A stretch of DNA of 13,741 bases from CAZSNT01 sp964607765 (GCA_964607765.1 CAZSNT010000226.1:1-13741), one strand, 5' to 3'; positions 1 to 7,435 are shown, numbered from the stretch's first letter. The notes: generated from the letters alone by a model not told the origin. Translations and numbers: made by a program.

Positions 1-14
1 CCCCGCACCCCGGT

Positions 15-1055
15 TCACGGCACCAGTGGATACGGCGTCACGCCCGTGGCCCCGACTGCGCGCACAAACCGGAGCACCACCGTCTCGGCAAGCTGCCGCG
101 CTTCACTGTCAGCCCCCGTCTTGAGCGGGATCTGGCCGCCGGCAAAAGCGCTGTGGCCGCCCCCCGTACCCCGACGCCCTACCAGGCGCCGGGCCAGCTT
201 CCCCGCGTCGGCGTTCGGCTCGGAAGAGCGCAGCGACAGCAGCAAATCCCCGCGGTGGACACCGAAACACAGCGTCCACTCCGTCGTTTCATTCCGCTGC
301 AGCAGATCCGCCACTTCCGCGATCATATCCGGGTTGTCCATCTCACCCAGGTCGGACCACACGCAGTTGCCGGCCATGACCGCATTCGTTAACGCCCGCC
401 CCAGGATCAGGAAATAGTCGCGGGGCACTGTTGCGTGCTCTATCCGACTCAGCATCCGTTTGTTCGCCATCGGGTACAACTGCAGGTGGGCGTCGATATC
501 TGCCTGAATCGCTTCCCGCCCCAGATCCTGCGTGTCGGACCGGATCCCGTAGACCAGCGCGGTCGCCAACGGAATGTCGAGCGCGATCCCGGCCGCTGTC
601 AGATACTCGAACAGGATCGTTGAAGCAGCCCCGTACCGACTCCGAACATCGGTGAAGCCCGCACTGCGCGTGCGGCGCCGGATCGGGTGATGGTCAAAGA
701 CCAGGTCCGGCACAATGTCCCCGGGCAGCGCATTGTTGCCCGTGCCCGGCTGCGTGTCAACCATGGCCACCAGATCAAAGCGCTCGAAATCGAGGTCCGC
801 GCAGGAGCGCAGATTCAGACCCAGGTACCGCACCAGCGCCTTGTTCTCCGCACGCCCCACGGCCCCGCCATGCGCAAACGTGCAGGCCACGTCCCCAATC
901 CGGTTGCCCAACTCGCGCAGCGCAGCGCCCGCAGCCAATGCGTCAGGATCCGGGTAATCCTGGAGCACGATGGCCATGTGCCGCGCCGACACCAATAACG
1001 GGGTCAACTTCTCCAGACGCTGGTGCGTCCTGCCTTGCTCTGATGTCGTGCTCAT
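15..1055 (-). CDS. DHH-family phosphoesterase (NrnA-like oligoribonuclease/pAp-phosphatase type)
   Basis: 346 residues. The layout is that of DHH/DHHA1 phosphoesterases, cytoplasmic metal-dependent enzymes that cleave short oligonucleotides, pAp or cyclic dinucleotides. The N-terminal motif is QDYPDPDALAAG (residues 32-43), followed by VAMVDTQPG with Asp100, and the signature FDHHP with DHH at 121-123. The C-terminal DHHA1 substrate-binding motif GTGGGH is at about 296-301. The first motif is unusual: the family normally has a His a few residues before PDGDA, and here the stretch reads Q-D-Y-P-D-P-D, so one metal ligand may differ. The length suits the NrnA group. The ATG at 1055 has no strong Shine-Dalgarno sequence. 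The gene is divergent from exodeoxyribonuclease III, and no partner gene is visible because it ends at the window edge. The family is secure; the exact substrate (nanoRNA, pAp or c-di-AMP product) is not. Confidence 0.88.
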   Translation of the reverse strand: MSTTSEQGRTHQRLEKLTPLLVSARHMAIVLQDYPDPDALAAGAALRELGNRIGDVACTFAHGGAVGRAENKALVRYLGLNLRSCADLDFERFDLVAMVDTQPGTGNNALPGDIVPDLVFDHHPIRRRTRSAGFTDVRSRYGAASTILFEYLTAAGIALDIPLATALVYGIRSDTQDLGREAIQADIDAHLQLYPMANKRMLSRIEHATVPRDYFLILGRALTNAVMAGNCVWSDLGEMDNPDMIAEVADLLQRNETTEWTLCFGVHRGDLLLSLRSSEPNADAGKLARRLVGRRGTGGGHSAFAGGQIPLKTGADSEARQLAETVVLRFVRAVGATGVTPYPLVP

Positions 1056-1145
1056 TCGGAGTGCTCAGTGTTCTGGGTTGCCTCTCATCGTCCGGCACGG
1101 AGCCGCACGATCCGGTTCCCCGGGCGTGAGGGCCCTGTTCTCTCA

Positions 1146-1161
1146 GACGGGAGCTCCCGTC
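1146..1161. promoter_or_regulatory. Perfect 16-bp palindrome GACGGGAGCTCCCGTC
   Basis: The two 8-bp halves are exact reverse complements with no spacer. It lies between two divergent genes, about 90 bp from the DHH start and 200 bp from the exodeoxyribonuclease start. This would suit a dimeric regulator or a cruciform, but the sequence matches no operator I recognise. Confidence 0.35.
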
Positions 1162-1250
1162 GGTTGCGGTCGGCAGCTGGCGATTGCATCCGATTGCTAT
1201 CGAGTCTGCTCGTCCGAGCTCAACCTGCTCTTGACCTCATGCCAATGAAC

Positions 1251-1286
1251 AACCCGGCAACCCGGCAATCCAACAATCCAGCAACC
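1251..1286. repeat. 8-bp tandem repeat, consensus AAYCCRGC, about 4.5 units
   Basis: The units read AACCCGGC, AACCCGGC, AATCCAAC, AATCCAGC and then a partial AACC. The period is exactly 8 with degeneration toward the right. It is intergenic, about 75 bp upstream of the exodeoxyribonuclease start, and belongs to the series of different short repeats found in most gaps of this window. Confidence 0.8.
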
Positions 1287-1316
1287 GCCCCACTGGCGTG
1301 CATCACGTCTGCCTCT

Positions 1317-1322
1317 TAATAT
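1317..1322 (+). promoter_or_regulatory. Possible -10 box (TAATAT) for exodeoxyribonuclease III
   Basis: A TTAATATAT patch stands out in otherwise GC-rich DNA. It would place transcription start near 1329, about 30 nt before the GTG start at 1360. No convincing -35 box lies 16-18 bp upstream, so this is only a candidate. Confidence 0.25.
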
Positions 1323-1359
1323 ATCCCCCGAGCCAATCTTACGCTTGAGGAGCCGCAAC

Positions 1360-2130
1360 GTGTCCACTATCATCTCATGGAATGTCAACGGCATCCGTGC
1401 CGCGCAACGCAAAGGCTTCATGCAGTGGCTGGCCAATACACAGCCGGACTTCCTCTGCGTTCAGGAGACAAAGGCCTGGCCGGAGCAGCTCGACGACGAA
1501 CTGCTCGCCCCGCCCGGATACCAAGCGCACTGGGCCACTGCGGAGCGCAAAGGCTACAGCGGCCTGGTGACCTACGCCAAGGCCGAACCGCTCGACGTCG
1601 ACGCCCTGGGCGTCCCGGAATTCGATGCCGAGGGACGCGTCCAAGTTCTGGAGTTCCCGCAGTTCACCTTGATCAATGCCTACTTCCCGAACAGCCAGGA
1701 GGCGGGCGCGCGACTCGACTACAAGGTCGCATTCTGCGATGCCCTGCTCGAACGCTGCAACCAACTCCGCGCCGAAGGCCGGAACCTGGTCATCTGCGGC
1801 GACTACAACATCGCCCACAAACCGATCGACCTGAAGAACCCCAAGCTGAACGAGGCCAATCCCGGGTACCTGCCCGAGGAGCGCGCCTGGATGGACAAGT
1901 TCATCGCTGCCGGTTACGTCGACACCTTCCGCATGTTCTGCCAAGAGCCCGGCCACTACACCTGGTGGACCTACCGCTTCAACGCACGGAAGAGGGACGT
2001 CGGCTGGCGCATCGACTACCACTGCGTCAACGAACAGTTCCGCAGCCGCGTAGCAGGCGCTGAAATCCACAAGAACACCATGGGTTCCGACCACTGCCCC
2101 ATCTTGGTCAGGCTCGACCTGTCCGAGTAG
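1360..2130 (+). CDS. xth: Exodeoxyribonuclease III (AP endonuclease, Xth family)
   Basis: Mg-dependent endonuclease/exonuclease/phosphatase-fold enzyme that cuts DNA at abasic sites and removes 3' blocking groups in base excision repair in the cytoplasm. The 256 residues carry the full motif set in order: SWNVNGIRA (6-14), CVQETKAW with the metal-binding Glu36, INAYFPN, GDYN with Asp148 and Asn150, the WWTYR...GWRIDY segment, and C-terminal GSDHCP with Asp244 and His245. The length suits the family. I chose the GTG at 1360 because GAGGAG (1347-1352) sits 7 nt upstream and the protein then begins MSTIISWNVNG, matching the usual N-terminus. An in-frame TTG at 1345 would add five residues and overlap the Shine-Dalgarno sequence. 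The gene looks like a single transcription unit, with a hexamer repeat starting 37 bp after the stop. Confidence 0.95.
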   Translation: MSTIISWNVNGIRAAQRKGFMQWLANTQPDFLCVQETKAWPEQLDDELLAPPGYQAHWATAERKGYSGLVTYAKAEPLDVDALGVPEFDAEGRVQVLEFPQFTLINAYFPNSQEAGARLDYKVAFCDALLERCNQLRAEGRNLVICGDYNIAHKPIDLKNPKLNEANPGYLPEERAWMDKFIAAGYVDTFRMFCQEPGHYTWWTYRFNARKRDVGWRIDYHCVNEQFRSRVAGAEIHKNTMGSDHCPILVRLDLSE

Positions 2131-2166
2131 CCTGTCGGAGCCCTCTCACCCCTCGGCGTGACAACA

Positions 2167-2285
2167 CCCGTGCCCCTGCCCGTGCCCGTGCCCCTGCCCC
2201 TGCCCCTGCCCCTGCCCCTGCCCGTGCCCCTGCCCCTGCCCCTGCCCGTGCCCCTGCCCCTGCCCCTGCCCCTGCCCCTGCCCGT
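2167..2285. repeat. Hexanucleotide microsatellite CCCSTG, 19 full units plus a partial
   Basis: The units alternate between CCCCTG and CCCGTG without any slippage of the 6-bp phase. The variant order (G = CCCGTG, C = CCCCTG) is G C G G C5 G C3 G C5, then CCCGT. The nested order suggests growth by unequal exchange of multi-unit blocks. The plus strand is almost purine-free apart from the G of each unit. It lies 36 bp after the exodeoxyribonuclease stop codon and 200 bp before the peptidase start. Confidence 0.95.
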
Positions 2286-2431
2286 CGCGGGGATCCGCGC
2301 CGCGCACTCGTCCTCCTCGTCCTCGATGTCCTGTCCCTCGCTCCTCGCTCCTCGCCCTTCGCTGCCCGCTACTCCCATGCAACCCATGCTGAAATCCGTG
2401 CGTCAAACGTGTACTGTAATAATGGCGGGAA

Positions 2432-2451
2432 GCCGGTCGCCCCTGACCGGC
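2432..2451 (+). promoter_or_regulatory. GC-rich hairpin in the probable 5' leader of the peptidase gene
   Basis: GCCGGTC (2432-2438) pairs with GACCGGC (2445-2451) around a 6-nt loop. It lies between an AT-rich promoter-like patch and the ribosome binding site at 2475-2480. No T-run follows, so it is more likely a leader structure than a terminator. Its role is unknown. Confidence 0.4.
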
Positions 2452-2486
2452 CCGACGAACACAAGCCAGCTCTTCGAGGACCTGAC

Positions 2487-5400
2487 GTGAAAGCCCAACT
2501 ACTCCCTCACACGCTGCCGGCGTGCCTTGCTCTTCTTTGCAGCCTCGCCACCGCCGCGCCCATCTCGCCGGATCAAGCGCGACAGGCCGCGCAGACATGG
2601 CTCACACGCAGCCCGGCGTTTGTTTCCCTCACAACTCGCGGCACACCCGCGGGAGCCGTGCTGCCCAATGCGGCCGTACCCGTCGCGGACGACGGCAGCA
2701 CCCTCGCGTACGGCTTCCCGCTGGCCACCGGCGGCTACATCGTGCTGGCCGCGGACGATCGCCTCACCCCCGTGATTGCCTATTCTGAGGAGAACCGCCT
2801 CGATCTGCGCGAAACACCCCGGAACAGCCTGCTTGTGCTCCTGCGCGGCGATCTGGGAAACAGGCTGCGCACCATCGCCGCCGTCGAGGAACAGACCGCA
2901 GCACGAACAGCCCTGAGTCCCGCCCAGCAGGGCATCCAGGCCTGCGTGCAGAGCGCGCAGCAGGCCTGGACCGACCTGCTCGCAGCGACCGGCGCGCAAC
3001 GCGCACGCAATTGGGACGTCGACATAGGTCCCCTGATGCAGACATTCTGGGGGCAGGACTACGATGCGTTCTACGGCAACGATCCGATCAAGAACCCGAC
3101 CTACAACTACTATGCACCACTCCTCGGAGCGAACCGTACGCTGACAGGCTGCGTGGCAACCGGTCTCGGCCAGGTCGCCAAGTACTTCGCCTGGCCGCCG
3201 TCCGGCGTGGGGCAGCACTCTTACACATGGAACGGACAGCAGCTTGCCGTCGACTTCTCGCAGCAGACCTACCAGTGGAACGACATGCTCAACTCCTACT
3301 GGAAGGAGTTCGATGAGCAACCCACGCACACCGAGGCGCAGCGCCAGGCGGTCGGACGCATCATCTACGATCTGGGCGTCTCCGTGGATATGGAATTCAG
3401 CACCACAGCGTCCCTGGCGGCCATCGCCGACGCGCCTCCAGCGCTCCAGAACCACTTCCGGTACGCCAACGCGACGTACGTGAACCAGGCGGGGGCGTCG
3501 GCACTCGAGCAAATCCGGACAAACGTCACCGCCGGGCTGCCCTGCGTCCTCGGGATAACCAGTACGACGTACGGCGGACACGCCGCGGTCTGCGACGGCG
3601 TCCGCAAGCCGACCGGCGGGGGCGCCTACACCTACCATCTCAACTTCGGCTGGCAGGGCTCAAACGACGGCTGGTACGACATCAGCGCCACATTCGTCAC
3701 CGACGACGGGCAGGGGGAAGGTCCCAACTACCCGGGCGGCGGAGCGGCGGGCGGCAACACACTCACCTGGGCCAGCGGCTTCGATGAAGTCCTGCTCGAT
3801 ATCATCCCCGGTCTCATACTCAACGACCCGGGCGTTAGCGGCGCCGGCGACTTCGACGTCACCTGGCAGGCGTCCACCGCCCTGCAGCCGCAGGCATACG
3901 AACTGCAGCGGGCCGCTGTCCAGTCGCGACACGCAAGCAGAGGCCAGTTCCTCGACGATGTGGAACAGGATTACGGCTACTGGACTGTCAACGGCAACTG
4001 GGCCCGGATCGACGCGGAACGCAACAGCGCGCAGACCAAGGTCTGGTGGGGCCGGGGTGCGGAGAGCCTCCTCGACCGGACCGAGTACCTCACGGGCGCC
4101 CGGCTGCTCGTGATCAATGCAGGCGCTACCGTCTCCTACGACTACGCAGTACAGATGTTCGCCGGACAGAGAGCCACATGCCAGATCTCCACGGATTTCG
4201 GTGCGACCTGGACGGAAATCGGAACACCGCACGAGAGCACCGGGCAGGGAACCACGCTCACCTGGCAGCAGGCATCCATCCCGCTCGGCGCACAGTACGT
4301 CGACACCGTGGCCATGCTCAGGTTCGTTGTCACAGTCACCGGGGGCAACTTCATCGAACTGCACATCGCCGGACACGCTCAGGTCCCCTTCTGCGGCTTT
4401 TATTGCGACAACATCACCGTGACCAACACGGACGTCTTCGCCTGGCAGACGGTCACCGACACGACCACCAACACGACGCATCAGTTCACCGGCACGAGCC
4501 CCGGCCGTTACTTCTTCCGTGCGCGCCCGAAGAAGCGTGATGCCTGGTGGGGCTGGTCCAATATCGTCGATTACACCGTGGAGACACCCGCCACCTACAC
4601 ACTCACCGTGGCCAGCGCCCACGGCACGCCCGATCCAGCCGTGGGCCAGCACGCAATCAACGTCGGGGCCGAAGTCCAGGCATCCTGCCAGGAACCGGCC
4701 GCTGTCAACGGCGTCCGACAGCGCCTCACCGGCTGGGAACGCGTCGCCGGCGGCCAGACCACGTCCGGCGCCACCGCATCAACCACCTTCAACATGGACT
4801 CGAATGCCGCGTTGACCTGGAACTGGACGACCGAACACCAGCTCAACGTGACCGTGCAGGGCAACGGTGCGGTCGATGCCGTTGACGCCCAGAGCAACGC
4901 GCTCGCGCTCGACCAGTGGCTCACGCCCGGTACGCTCGTGACGCTCACGGCCACGCCCACGCCCGGAAACGTCTTCGCCGGCTGGACCGGCGACCTCGAC
5001 GCCGCGGCGAACCCGGGCGCCAAAACACTCAGCGCCCTCACCGTGCCGCGCAGCCTGACCGCACAATTCAGCCCTGACGACGACACCGACACCGACAACC
5101 TGCCCGACGCCTGGGAGCTGATCTACTGGACGACCATCAACGAGGCGGACGCCGCCGGCAGCGCCAACCCGGACTACGACGACTTCACCAACGAGCAGGA
5201 GTACCAGAACAACACCCATCCCCTGCGCCCCACGATCCGGCTCGGCCCGGGCTGGGGCCTGATCGCCGTGTCCAAAACGCCCGGGGCAGGCGTCAAGGTC
5301 AGCGCGCAGCTTGCCGGGTCGACCGCGGTCGGAGCCTGGGGCTGGGATGGACAGCAATACGTCCAGCTCGACGACAACGGGCGCAACAACGACGTGATGA

Positions 5401-5675
5401 ACCCGGGACAAGGCTACTGGGTCTACGCCACAGGCGAATGCCTGTTCGAACCGCCGGGGACGGATTGGGGGAACGCAACGCGCAATCTCGCGGCAGGCTG
5501 GAATCTGGTCGCCCCAATCCAGGGCGGAGCCATCCCTCAGAACGCCGCGCTGCAGGACGTCTGGACGTGGAACGACAACAGGTACCAGGCGCTGCAGCCT
5601 GGCACTGACACCCTCGACTCAACCCACGGCTACTGGATCAACTGCACCGAGCAGACGACACTTGATCTGCCGTAG
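2487..5675 (+). CDS. Secreted C10 (streptopain-like) cysteine peptidase with Spi prodomain and multidomain C-terminus
   Basis: 1062 residues. I chose the GTG at 2487 because CGAGGA (2475-2480) lies 6 nt upstream and a signal peptide follows directly (about 1-24, ending ATAA). An in-frame ATG at 2409 would bury it. Residues about 28-110 resemble the Spi/propeptide domain (YGFPLATGGYIVLAADDR). The catalytic domain (about 175-430) has the nucleophile in TGCVATGLGQVAKYF (Cys222), the base in GGHAAVCDG (His365) and the Trp motif FGWQGSNDGW (Trp389), so it should be active. Downstream are Ig/Fn3-like segments (about 441-700), two InlB-B-like repeats (about 703-865), an Asp-rich calcium-binding-like linker DDDTDTDNLPDAWE (about 864-915), and two related C-terminal repeats starting GPGWGLIAV (about 918) and LAAGWNLVAP (about 1000). 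It is probably a surface or extracellular zymogen. I see no PEP-CTERM or LPXTG anchor. Confidence 0.9.
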   Translation: MKAQLLPHTLPACLALLCSLATAAPISPDQARQAAQTWLTRSPAFVSLTTRGTPAGAVLPNAAVPVADDGSTLAYGFPLATGGYIVLAADDRLTPVIAYSEENRLDLRETPRNSLLVLLRGDLGNRLRTIAAVEEQTAARTALSPAQQGIQACVQSAQQAWTDLLAATGAQRARNWDVDIGPLMQTFWGQDYDAFYGNDPIKNPTYNYYAPLLGANRTLTGCVATGLGQVAKYFAWPPSGVGQHSYTWNGQQLAVDFSQQTYQWNDMLNSYWKEFDEQPTHTEAQRQAVGRIIYDLGVSVDMEFSTTASLAAIADAPPALQNHFRYANATYVNQAGASALEQIRTNVTAGLPCVLGITSTTYGGHAAVCDGVRKPTGGGAYTYHLNFGWQGSNDGWYDISATFVTDDGQGEGPNYPGGGAAGGNTLTWASGFDEVLLDIIPGLILNDPGVSGAGDFDVTWQASTALQPQAYELQRAAVQSRHASRGQFLDDVEQDYGYWTVNGNWARIDAERNSAQTKVWWGRGAESLLDRTEYLTGARLLVINAGATVSYDYAVQMFAGQRATCQISTDFGATWTEIGTPHESTGQGTTLTWQQASIPLGAQYVDTVAMLRFVVTVTGGNFIELHIAGHAQVPFCGFYCDNITVTNTDVFAWQTVTDTTTNTTHQFTGTSPGRYFFRARPKKRDAWWGWSNIVDYTVETPATYTLTVASAHGTPDPAVGQHAINVGAEVQASCQEPAAVNGVRQRLTGWERVAGGQTTSGATASTTFNMDSNAALTWNWTTEHQLNVTVQGNGAVDAVDAQSNALALDQWLTPGTLVTLTATPTPGNVFAGWTGDLDAAANPGAKTLSALTVPRSLTAQFSPDDDTDTDNLPDAWELIYWTTINEADAAGSANPDYDDFTNEQEYQNNTHPLRPTIRLGPGWGLIAVSKTPGAGVKVSAQLAGSTAVGAWGWDGQQYVQLDDNGRNNDVMNPGQGYWVYATGECLFEPPGTDWGNATRNLAAGWNLVAPIQGGAIPQNAALQDVWTWNDNRYQALQPGTDTLDSTHGYWINCTEQTTLDLP

Positions 5676-5702
5676 CTCCGCGCTCCGCGGCGGAGTATCC
5701 GA
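5670..5702. repeat. 33-bp direct repeat, copy 1 (contains the peptidase stop codon)
   Basis: Identical to 5716-5748. The TAG stop of the peptidase (5673-5675) is part of the repeat. Each copy contains the hairpin CCGCG-CTC-CGCGG (here 5678-5690), which could act as a weak, T-less terminator between convergent genes. Confidence 0.9.
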
Positions 5703-5715
5703 GGTGGCTTCCCGG

Positions 5716-5748
5716 CCGTAGCTCCGCGCTCCGCGGCGGAGTATCCGA
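5716..5748. repeat. 33-bp direct repeat, copy 2
   Basis: Exact copy of 5670-5702 with a 46-bp period. It also holds the hairpin CCGCG-CTC-CGCGG. It lies between the convergent 3' ends of the peptidase and the lipoprotein gene. Confidence 0.9.
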
Positions 5749-5812
5749 ACGAACACGTGCGTGAGTCGGCAAACGCCGCCTCGGACCGCCGCCCTACGCC
5801 GTCCCCCGTCTG

Positions 5813-6127
5813 TCAATCCAACCGCCGAATCCCGGGGTAGATCTTCACCTTCTCTTCGTTCTTCAGAAGCATGGCGTCAACCATGACGATGACTTTCCCG
5901 TCACTGCAGCGGAAGTACATATAAGATCTGTCCCCGATCGTCACCGTTTTGTACGGCTCGCCCCCGATCTTCTCACAGAACGCCGAACGCGCCAGGTTGG
6001 CCCCCGGCCGCAACGACTCCGCCTTCTGAGCCAGCTCCTCCATCGTCACGTCCAGCTTCCTGCCACACCCGGCCAGAACACACGCAGCCAGCACCAACGC
6101 CAACCCCGATAGCACTCGCATTCTCAT
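5813..6127 (-). CDS. Small lipoprotein of unknown function
   Basis: 104 residues. The N-terminus MRMRVLSGLALVLAACVLAGC is a lipoprotein signal peptide with lipobox LAGC, so Cys21 should be lipidated after cleavage by signal peptidase II. The mature part is about 84 residues, with one further pair of Cys (CEKIGG and FRCSDG) that could form a disulfide, and a pattern of short beta strands (YKTVTIGDRSYMYF, GKVIVMVDAMLL). The start at 6127 is supported by a strong GGAGGG sequence 5 nt upstream; the second ATG at 6121 is less well placed. I do not recognise a family. The gene is convergent with the peptidase and divergent from the URO-D gene, so it is probably transcribed alone. Confidence 0.78.
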   Translation of the reverse strand: MRMRVLSGLALVLAACVLAGCGRKLDVTMEELAQKAESLRPGANLARSAFCEKIGGEPYKTVTIGDRSYMYFRCSDGKVIVMVDAMLLKNEEKVKIYPGIRRLD

Positions 6128-6196
6128 CGCATCCCTCCTCTCCGCAGGGCCCCACTGTCAGTCTTCACTCCCCATCCCATTCGCCATCCCTCCCCG

Positions 6197-6230
6197 ATCT
6201 TCCCCTCAATCTTACTCTCAATCTCCCGCG
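6197..6230. repeat. 12-bp degenerate tandem repeat (ATCTTNCNCTCA), about 3 units
   Basis: The units read ATCTTCCCCTCA, ATCTTACTCTCA and ATCTCCCGCG. It lies about 45 bp before the URO-D-like start in the 145-bp gap shared with the lipoprotein gene. It resembles the ATCTTT/ATCTTCC-type units at 12470-12506 upstream of the second URO-D-like gene. Confidence 0.6.
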
Positions 6231-6272
6231 CATCAAGGTATAGTACCCCCCAGCAACGCGGGAACACACAAC

Positions 6273-7313
6273 ATGACAGACCAGTTCCTCGAAGATCTCG
6301 AGCAGCATCTCGACCCGGCAATCGAAAACGACCTGCTGGACCAGTGGCACCGTTTCTGGGAGGGACGATCCCCCGATCCCCTGTTCGTGCCGCAACGCAC
6401 CGAAACAGCTGAGACATCCCTGCAGTGGCCCGGCACAACGGTCAACGACGCTCTGGAAGACACCGACCAAATGGTGTTGCAGCAGTACGGTGCCTGCCTG
6501 AACACACTGCGGAAGGGCGGCGGTGCCGTGCTCAATGTCCGGGCCAACTACGGGGTCGGAATCCTGCCTACACTATTCGGGACGGAGCTCTTCCTCATGG
6601 ACGGCGAAGCGAACTGCCTGCCCAACGTCTGGCCATTGGGCGAGGACCGTCTGCTGGCTGCTCTCGACAACGGCATACCGGAGCTCGATGCCGGCTTCGG
6701 AGCCCAGGTCTTCGAAACAGGCGCCCGCTTCATGCAGATAGCACAACAGTACCCCGCCATCGGCGAGTTCGTTCACATCTACCACCCCGATCTGCAAGGC
6801 CCCATGGACGTCTGCGAGCTGCTCTGGGGCAGCGATATCTTCCTCGCACTCTTCGACAAAACAGACCTGGTCAAGCAGTGCCTCGAACTTGTCACGGAGA
6901 CGTATCTGGCGTTCATGGCACGATGGAACACGATCGTGCCGCCACGCCCCGACTACAGCGCGCACTGGGGCCTGCTCCTAAAAGGCAGCGTCGTGATCCG
7001 CGACGACTCCGCTATGAACCTGTCCCCCGACATGTTCGACGAGTTCATTGCACCATTCAATCAGCGGCTCCTGAACGAGCTCGGCGGCGGCATGGATCAC
7101 TTCTGCGGCCGCGGCGACCACTTCATTTCGCGGCTCGCAGACCTCGAAGGACTGGCCGCCGTCAATATGTCGCAGCCTGAGTACAACGACATGGAGACGA
7201 TATTCGCCAACACCGTGGACCGCGGAATCCGCCTCCTCGGCCTGGCGCGCAGCGCCGGCGAACAAGCCCTTGCCGCCGGCCGCGACCTGGGCGGCCGCGT
7301 GCACTGCAACTGA
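6273..7313 (+). CDS. Uroporphyrinogen decarboxylase superfamily protein (URO-D/MtaA-like, function unassigned)
   Basis: 346 residues. Its fold signature is the C-terminal MDHFCGRGDHFISRL segment: His276-x-Cys278-Gly followed by a strand-helix pair (LEGLAAVNMSQPEYNDME), as in URO-D and corrinoid methyltransferases. A third possible zinc ligand, Cys345, is the second-last residue (GGRVHCN). Classical heme-pathway HemE motifs are not apparent, so this is probably one of the PVC-type divergent members that transfer methyl groups or act on an unknown substrate. The ATG at 6273 has only a weak GGGA about 9 nt upstream. It is convergent with the sulfatase across two 54-bp repeats. A fragment very similar to residues 207-240 is present at 10999-11103, showing that a close paralogue once existed nearby. 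Confidence 0.8.
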   Translation: MTDQFLEDLEQHLDPAIENDLLDQWHRFWEGRSPDPLFVPQRTETAETSLQWPGTTVNDALEDTDQMVLQQYGACLNTLRKGGGAVLNVRANYGVGILPTLFGTELFLMDGEANCLPNVWPLGEDRLLAALDNGIPELDAGFGAQVFETGARFMQIAQQYPAIGEFVHIYHPDLQGPMDVCELLWGSDIFLALFDKTDLVKQCLELVTETYLAFMARWNTIVPPRPDYSAHWGLLLKGSVVIRDDSAMNLSPDMFDEFIAPFNQRLLNELGGGMDHFCGRGDHFISRLADLEGLAAVNMSQPEYNDMETIFANTVDRGIRLLGLARSAGEQALAAGRDLGGRVHCN

Positions 7314-7315
7314 GC

Positions 7316-7361
7316 GACATCCGGCATCCGTGGGGCGGCTCTGCCATCCGTGGGGCACATC
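7316..7361. repeat. 54-bp-period direct repeat, copy 1
   Basis: The 46-bp core is identical to 7370-7415. Inside it the 10-mer ATCCGTGGGG occurs twice, so there is also a half-unit structure. It begins 2 bp after the URO-D stop codon. Confidence 0.92.
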
Positions 7362-7369
7362 AGACACCC

Positions 7370-7415
7370 GACATCCGGCATCCGTGGGGCGGCTCTGCCA
7401 TCCGTGGGGCACATC
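7370..7415. repeat. 54-bp-period direct repeat, copy 2
   Basis: Exact copy of 7316-7361. It is followed by the shorter echo CGACATCCGACATCCGGCGTC up to the sulfatase stop. It fills the whole gap between convergent genes; no other terminator is visible there. Confidence 0.92.
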
Positions 7416-7435
7416 CGACATCCGACATCCGGCGT

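Larger units (their letters stand above)
1056..1359. other. Divergent intergenic region between the DHH gene and exodeoxyribonuclease III
   Basis: This 304-bp spacer must hold the promoters of two divergent genes. It contains a 16-bp perfect palindrome (1146-1161), an 8-bp tandem repeat (1251-1286) and an AT-rich patch that could be the -10 box of the rightward gene. I see no tRNA-like or coding sequence in it. Confidence 0.6.
2131..2486. other. Intergenic region between exodeoxyribonuclease III and the C10 peptidase
   Basis: This 356-bp gap holds a long hexanucleotide microsatellite (2167-2285), then a pyrimidine-rich stretch made of degenerate TCCTCG/TCGCTCC motifs (about 2308-2370), then an AT-rich TGTAATAATGG patch near 2415-2425 that may be the promoter of the peptidase. 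A GC-rich hairpin (2432-2451) and a good ribosome binding site follow. Open frames across the repeat encode only Pro-Leu/Pro-Val or Gly-Gln/Gly-His dipeptide runs and are not credible genes. Confidence 0.65.

Noticed and set aside
1345..1359. TTG start for exodeoxyribonuclease III
   Set aside because: It overlaps the GAGGAG ribosome binding site that serves the GTG at 1360, and the GTG gives the family's normal N-terminus.
2016..2598. Minus-strand frames encoding Gly-Gln/Gly-His/Gly-Arg repeats, and a plus-strand Pro-Leu/Pro-Val frame
   Set aside because: They arise only because the hexamer microsatellite is open in several frames. They have no convincing ribosome binding site, and two of the three run into or out of real genes.
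3660..4652. 330-codon minus-strand open frame inside the peptidase gene
   Set aside because: The plus strand has clear peptidase domains with catalytic residues. The antisense frame has no recognisable motif and is expected from the high GC content.
7316..7415. Possible CRISPR array
   Set aside because: Only two exact copies with an 8-bp gap, plus internal half-repeats. There are no unique spacers of uniform length and no cas genes.
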